This document shows, in pieces, positions 59,939 to 64,000 of a stretch of DNA of 64,000 bases (the first letter of the stretch is position 1; the number at the start of each line of letters is the position of its first letter). The notes beneath the pieces are model-generated. The model saw nothing but the letters and a program-made list of their open reading frames with translations. It ran no database searches and had not been told where the DNA came from. The DNA lies in the NCBI RefSeq assembly GCF_015477775.1, contig NZ_JADLQO010000006.1, forward strand, positions 310,001 to 374,000, read 5' to 3'. Position numbers and translations under genes: made by a program. Source of the stretch: Nocardia abscessus (GTDB lineage Bacteria; Actinomycetota; Actinomycetes; Mycobacteriales; Mycobacteriaceae).

Positions 59939-61534
59939 GTGCGTACCTCGGCGCGAGAGTTACTCGAGCAACTGCTCGACCCGAACTCGTTCGTCAGCTG
60001 GGACCGGCCGCCGGTGACGGTGGCCGCATCCCCGCAGTACCGCGATGCCTTGCAGAAGGCGGCGGTCGCGGCGGGCATCGATGAATCGGTGCTCACCGGC
60101 GAAGGACTGCTGCGCGGTCAGCGCGTGGCCGTCATCGCCTGCGAGTTCGGATTCCTGGCCGGCTCGATCGGCGTGGCGGCCGCGGAGCGGATCGTCTCGG
60201 CGGTCGAGCGCGCCACTGAACTCGGGCTGCCGCTGGTCGCGTCACCGACCTCCGGCGGCACCCGGATGCAGGAGGGCACCGTCGCCTTCGTGCAGATGGT
60301 GAAGATCGCCGGTGCGGTCGCGGCGCACAAGTCGGCCGGTCATCCCTACCTTGTCTACCTGCGTAATCCCACGATGGGCGGCGTCTTCGCCTCGTGGGGT
60401 TCGCTGGGGCACATCACCTTCGCCGAACCCGGTGCGCTGATCGGGTTTCTCGGCCCGCGGGTCTACGAGGCCCTGTACGGCAAGCCGTTTCCGGAGGGCG
60501 TGCAGACCGCGGAGAACCTGTATCGGCGTGGCGTCATCGATGGCGTTCTGACGATTCCGGTCTTCCGCCGGATCGCCCACCGCGCGCTGAGTGTGTTCAG
60601 TGGCGTCGAGTTGCCCGATTCCACTGCCGCACGGCCGGTTTCCGAACGGCCCGCGGCACTCGAACCGAGTTCGACGCCGCTGCGGCCAACGCACGATCCG
60701 AATGACGCTGCGGCGGAACGGATTCGACTCGGCGAACCGGAGAGCCGTTCCGAAGGCAATGCGGTGTGGCAGTCGGTCCTTATCTCGCGCCGTCCGCAGC
60801 GTCCCGGGCTCCGGGATCTCTTACGTCATGTGACACAACGGGTTCCGCTCAGCGGCACCGGGCAGGGCGAGTCCGATCGCACGGCGGTGCTCGCTCTCGG
60901 ACGTTTTCGAGGGCAGCCGTGCGTGGTGTTCGGGCACGACCGGCGCGGCCAGCAGGGTGAGAACACCATGGGCCCGGCCGCCCTGCGCGAGGCGCGGCGG
61001 AGTATGGCGCTTGCTCAGGAGTTGCGGCTGCCGCTGGTGCTGGTGATCGATACGGTGGGTGCGGCGCTGTCGAAGGAGGCCGAGGAGCGCGGACTCGCCC
61101 CCGAAATCGCCCGCTGCATTGCGGATCTGGTGACGCTGGACACCCCGACCGTCTCGGTGCTGCTCGGTCAGGGCACCGGCGGTGGCGCGCTGGCGCTGCT
61201 GCCCGCCGACCGGGTGCTCGCCGCCACGCATGGCTGGCTGGCCCCGCTGCCGCCGGAAGGGGCGAGCGCCATCGTCTTCCGCGACACCGACCATGCGGCG
61301 GAACTTGCTGCCGCGCAACGCATCAGCGCCGCCGATCTGCTCGCCGACGGCGTGGTCGACCGGATCGTGCCCGAATTCCCCGACGCGGCGGACGAGCCGG
61401 TGGACTTCGCCCGCCGGATGGTCGCCGCGATCGCGCACGAACTGGCCGCGTTGCGCGCCCGTCCGGAATCGGAGTTGCTCGCGGCGCGGCGGGCGCGCTA
61501 CCGGCGGCTCGGGCTGCCCGGCGGGACGAGCTGA
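59939..61534 (+). CDS. accD3: Acetyl/propionyl-CoA carboxylase carboxyltransferase, AccD3-like
   Basis: The 531-residue protein has both crotonase-like halves of an acyl-CoA carboxyltransferase in one chain. The N half (about 25-220) shows GEGLLRGQRVAVIACEFGFLAGS, SPTSGGTRMQEG and GGVFASWGSLGH; the C half (about 310-500) shows DRRGQQGENTMGPAALREARR and GQGTGGGALALLPADRV. A low-similarity linker separates them. It corresponds to AccD3 of M. tuberculosis (Rv0904c) beside prrA in order. It would transfer carboxyl from biotin to an acyl-CoA; no biotin carrier lies nearby. GTG 59939 lies after TAGGCT. Confidence 0.9.
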   Translation: MRTSARELLEQLLDPNSFVSWDRPPVTVAASPQYRDALQKAAVAAGIDESVLTGEGLLRGQRVAVIACEFGFLAGSIGVAAAERIVSAVERATELGLPLVASPTSGGTRMQEGTVAFVQMVKIAGAVAAHKSAGHPYLVYLRNPTMGGVFASWGSLGHITFAEPGALIGFLGPRVYEALYGKPFPEGVQTAENLYRRGVIDGVLTIPVFRRIAHRALSVFSGVELPDSTAARPVSERPAALEPSSTPLRPTHDPNDAAAERIRLGEPESRSEGNAVWQSVLISRRPQRPGLRDLLRHVTQRVPLSGTGQGESDRTAVLALGRFRGQPCVVFGHDRRGQQGENTMGPAALREARRSMALAQELRLPLVLVIDTVGAALSKEAEERGLAPEIARCIADLVTLDTPTVSVLLGQGTGGGALALLPADRVLAATHGWLAPLPPEGASAIVFRDTDHAAELAAAQRISAADLLADGVVDRIVPEFPDAADEPVDFARRMVAAIAHELAALRARPESELLAARRARYRRLGLPGGTS

Positions 61535-61648
61535 CCCAGGGCAAACGCGGTACGTTCCGGCCCTTGGCCGCAGGTTTCCAGCAAATTGCGGGCCAACACA
61601 CCCGAGGGCGTGATTGACGGTTCGCCGCCGCACTTCTACCGTCGGAAT

Positions 61649-62506
61649 GTGACCTTCAAAAGCGAGACCAGCACCGTTCCCTCGATCGTGCTGAACGACG
61701 GGAACGTGATCCCGCAGCTCGGCTTCGGCGTGTTCCAAGTGCCCGCCGAGGACGTCGTTTCGGCCGTCACCAGCGCGCTCGAGGTCGGCTACCGCAGCAT
61801 CGACACCGCCGCTGTCTACGGAAACGAGGAGGGCACCGGCCGGGCGATCCGGGAATCCGGCCTGCCCCGCGACGAGATCTACGTCACCACCAAGCTGTGG
61901 AATTCCGAGCAGGGCTACGACTCGACGCTGCGCGCGTTCGACGCCAGCATGCAGCGGCTCGGCCTGGACTACCTCGACCTCTACCTCATCCACTGGCCGG
62001 TGGCCGCCGCCGACCGGTTCGTGGACACCTTCCGCGCTTTCCAGGCGCTGAAGTCCCAGGGCCGGGTGCGCTCGATCGGCGTCTCGAACTTCACGGTCGC
62101 GCACATCCAGCGGCTCATCGCCGAGACCGGTGAGATCCCAGTGGTGAACCAGATCGAGCTGCACCCCAGGTTGGCGCAACGCGAGCTGCGCGAGTTCCAC
62201 GCCGCCAACGCGATCGCCACCGAGGCGTGGAGCCCGCTCGGGCAGGGCACGCTGCTCGCGGAGAGCGCCATCACAACGGTGGCCGCCGAGGTCGGTCGCA
62301 CTCCGGCGCAGGTGATCATTCGCTGGCATCTGCAGCTGGGCAATGTCGTCATCCCGAAGTCGGTCACGCCATCGCGGATCGCGGAGAACTTCGACGTGTT
62401 CGGTTTCGAGCTGAGCCCGCAGCAGATGGACGCGATCAACGCGCTGGACAACGGTTCGCGCCTCGGTGGTGATCCGGACACGTTCACGCTCGGTCTGATC
62501 GACTGA
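61649..62506 (+). CDS. Aldo/keto reductase
   Basis: The 285-residue NADPH-dependent oxidoreductase has the AKR barrel signatures: GYRSIDTAAVYGNEEGTGRAI with catalytic Asp and Tyr, LDLYLIHWPVA with His, and IPKSVTPSRIAENFDVFGF for cofactor. It belongs to the 2,5-diketo-gluconate reductase-like AKR5 group. The GTG at 61649 is chosen; the frame before it lacks AKR features. Substrates are small aldehydes. Single gene. Confidence 0.92.
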   Translation: MTFKSETSTVPSIVLNDGNVIPQLGFGVFQVPAEDVVSAVTSALEVGYRSIDTAAVYGNEEGTGRAIRESGLPRDEIYVTTKLWNSEQGYDSTLRAFDASMQRLGLDYLDLYLIHWPVAAADRFVDTFRAFQALKSQGRVRSIGVSNFTVAHIQRLIAETGEIPVVNQIELHPRLAQRELREFHAANAIATEAWSPLGQGTLLAESAITTVAAEVGRTPAQVIIRWHLQLGNVVIPKSVTPSRIAENFDVFGFELSPQQMDAINALDNGSRLGGDPDTFTLGLID

Positions 62507-62531
62507 CGTTCCGGGTCGGCGGGTGCGGCGG

Positions 62532-63635
62532 TCAGCGCAATCCGAGATGTTCGGTGAGTTCGTGCGCCGCCGCGCGTCCCGCGCGATTGGCGCCGACGGT
62601 GCTGGCCGACGGCCCGTAGCCGATCAGGTGGACGCGCGGGTCGGCGGCTACCTGGGTGGCCAGCCGGCCCGTCATGGTGATGCCTCCGCCGGGCCCGCGC
62701 AGTCGAAGTGGTGCGAGGTGGTCGAGGGCGCTGCGGAACCCGGTGGCCCAGAGGATCACGTCCGCCTGCTGAAAGCTGCCGTCGGCCCAGCGCACCCCAC
62801 CGGGTTCGATGCGCTCGAACATCGGCAAGCGGGTGAGCGCGCCTCGGGCTCGTGCCGCGCGTAGGCGGTCGTCGAGCCGCAACCCGGTGACCGAAACCAC
62901 TGATCCCGGTGGCAACCCGCGCCGCACCCGGTCTTCGACCATCGCGACCGCGGCGCGCCCGGTCTCCTCGGTGAAGGGACCCTCGCGGAAGCGCGGCGGG
63001 GTCCTCGTCACCCAAGTGGTGGTGGTGACCTGGGAGATCTCGTCGAGCAGCTGTACCGCCGAGATGCCGCCGCCGACCACGACGACGTGCTTGCCCGCGA
63101 ACTCCGCGGCGCTGCGGTAGTCGTGGGTGTGCAGCTGGCGGCCGGTGAAGGCTTCCGCTCCCGGGTAGTGCGGGACGAACGGATGCTCCCAGGTGCCGGT
63201 GCAGTTGATCACACCGCGCACCCGGATGGCTCCGGCCGCGTCGGTTTCCGCGTTGAGCACCGTTCCGCGCTCTGCCGGGTCGCCCTCTTGGGTGCGGTCA
63301 CAGACCACAGTGACCGACACCTGCCGGTGGACGCGCAGGTCGAACCGTTTTTCGTACAGCTCGTAGTAGTGCGGTACAGCGGTGGCCGCGGGTACGGACG
63401 ACGAACCCGGCGGCAAGGTCTCGGCGAACGGCATGCCGGGCAGGTCGTGCACCCTGTTCACCGTTTCCAGGGTGAGCGATGGCCAGCGGAACTGCCACGC
63501 GCCGCCGGGACCGGGGGACCGGTCGACCAGCAGAAAGTGCCGCTCGGGACGCAGCCCGAGGCGTTGCAGGTGATATCCGGCCGACAGCCCCGCCTGACCA
63601 GCGCCGATCACCAGGATGTCGAAGTCGGTCGGCAC
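62532..63635 (-). CDS. Flavin-containing NAD(P)H monooxygenase-like protein
   Basis: The 367-residue protein has two dinucleotide folds: VIGAGQAGLSAGY (FAD, about 10-22) and VVVVGGGISAVQLLDEI (NADP, near 190-206). WATGFRSAL is a late flavoprotein mark. It is like YUCCA/FMO or CzcO-like proteins. The short form lacks a C-terminal extension. It may oxidise a small nucleophile or ketone; the substrate is unknown. GTG 63635 is used. It converges with the aldo/keto reductase, 25 bases apart, and is divergent from echA6. Confidence 0.85.
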   Translation of the reverse strand: MPTDFDILVIGAGQAGLSAGYHLQRLGLRPERHFLLVDRSPGPGGAWQFRWPSLTLETVNRVHDLPGMPFAETLPPGSSSVPAATAVPHYYELYEKRFDLRVHRQVSVTVVCDRTQEGDPAERGTVLNAETDAAGAIRVRGVINCTGTWEHPFVPHYPGAEAFTGRQLHTHDYRSAAEFAGKHVVVVGGGISAVQLLDEISQVTTTTWVTRTPPRFREGPFTEETGRAAVAMVEDRVRRGLPPGSVVSVTGLRLDDRLRAARARGALTRLPMFERIEPGGVRWADGSFQQADVILWATGFRSALDHLAPLRLRGPGGGITMTGRLATQVAADPRVHLIGYGPSASTVGANRAGRAAAHELTEHLGLR

Positions 63636-63724
63636 AGCCGGTGATCGTATCGCCTGGCGCGGAAAGGGTGACGGGCTATGGCAGAGTGAAGAGACCAGAT
63701 GGACCGTTCAGCCGGGGAGGTCGC

Positions 63725-64000
63725 ATGCTCGGGGTCAGCCGTGACGGTGACGTGGTCACCATCGAACTACGGCGGGAGGAGCGTCGCAACGCGCTCAACT
63801 ACGAACTCGTGACACTGCTGCGCGAGGCGGTGCTCGCCGCGGTCGCCGACGAGGCGCGGGTCCTCGTGTTGACGGGCCGCGGCCCGGTCTTCAGCGCGGG
63901 CGCCGACCTGTCCGGGGTGTACTCCGACGATTTCCTGTCCGGGCTGCTGGAGATGCTGCACACGATCGAATCGGCGCCGATCCCGGTGATTTCGGCGATC
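63725..64000 (+). CDS. echA6: Enoyl-CoA hydratase/isomerase family, N-terminal part (EchA6-like)
   Basis: The first 92 codons of a crotonase-fold protein are present; the gene runs off the window. GVSRDGDVVTIELRREERRNAL and VLVLTGRGPVFSAGADLSG match the family, including the oxyanion-hole region. M. tuberculosis EchA6 (Rv0905) follows accD3 and acts as an acyl-CoA shuttle in mycolic acid synthesis rather than a hydratase. Whether catalytic Glu residues are present cannot be judged, because they lie downstream. ATG 63725 has GGGGAGG upstream. Confidence 0.85.
   Translation, partial: MLGVSRDGDVVTIELRREERRNALNYELVTLLREAVLAAVADEARVLVLTGRGPVFSAGADLSGVYSDDFLSGLLEMLHTIESAPIPVISAI

Overview
The window is a high-GC actinobacterial chromosome segment, most likely Nocardia or a close mycolic-acid-bearing relative. 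This rests on strongly GC-biased third codon positions, frequent GTG starts, many start codons placed 6-10 bases after a -10 hexamer (leaderless transcripts), and gene content. From memory, the order follows the M. tuberculosis block Rv0858c-Rv0905: dapC, XPB helicase, Rv0862c-like protein, Rv0863-like small protein, rpfA, Rv0870c-like protein plus cspB, Rv0875c/Rv0876c/Rv0877-like genes, Rv0879c/Rv0880-like genes, Rv0881 methyltransferase, Rv0882-like protein, sepH, serC, citA, gltA, prrBA, accD3 and echA6. Local insertions interrupt that order. No rRNA, tRNA, phage, IS element or CRISPR array was seen.

Layout. 1-4.5 kb: the end of a short-chain dehydrogenase; an AhpD-like gene with an exact ECF41-type promoter; a type I DAHP synthase behind an apparent aromatic attenuator (leader peptide with Tyr-Phe-Trp-Phe); a methyltransferase; an acetyltransferase; and a SigJ/ECF41 sigma factor that probably reads the promoter at 337-363. 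4.8-18.6 kb: DapC, a reductase-domain protein, two LysE-type exporters, an acyltransferase-3/SGNH membrane enzyme, XPB helicase, an M1 metallopeptidase, an LppU-like lipoprotein and the large XPB-associated WYL protein. 18.7-21 kb: rpfA with a CRP-type site and a ydaO-type (c-di-AMP) leader, a short 18-bp tandem array and the cold-shock gene. 21-34 kb: a Tat-exported sulfatase and a Tat-exported ceramidase, each next to a TetR gene; an MFS/DUF2771 pair; glutamine cyclotransferase; and a DUF3027 gene translationally joined to a large GHKL (Hsp90/sacsin-like) ATPase.

34-48 kb is mostly housekeeping: MarR, YccF, an Eis-like acetyltransferase, a SpoU methyltransferase, SepH (cell division), SerC, two citrate synthases, PdxH, an MFS exporter and FKBP. 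SerC and DapC are PLP enzymes and PdxH makes PLP. 48-64 kb: a lipoprotein-like secreted protein, the PrrB/PrrA two-component pair, a hemophore-like protein, a propionyl/acetyl-CoA synthetase, a four-gene conservon (sensor kinase, roadblock, DUF742, small GTPase), AccD3, an aldo/keto reductase, a flavin monooxygenase and the start of EchA6.

The most interesting signals are regulatory or repetitive: the leaderless Tyr-Phe-Trp-Phe leader peptide with mutually exclusive hairpins; the ECF41 promoter lying in trans from its sigma gene; a cAMP-type site stacked on a c-di-AMP-type riboswitch at rpfA; about 36 Pro-Gln-Arg repeats, including nearly identical 111-bp units, in the conservon kinase; a probable CTG start overlapping the previous stop codon; and several short open frames in gaps.
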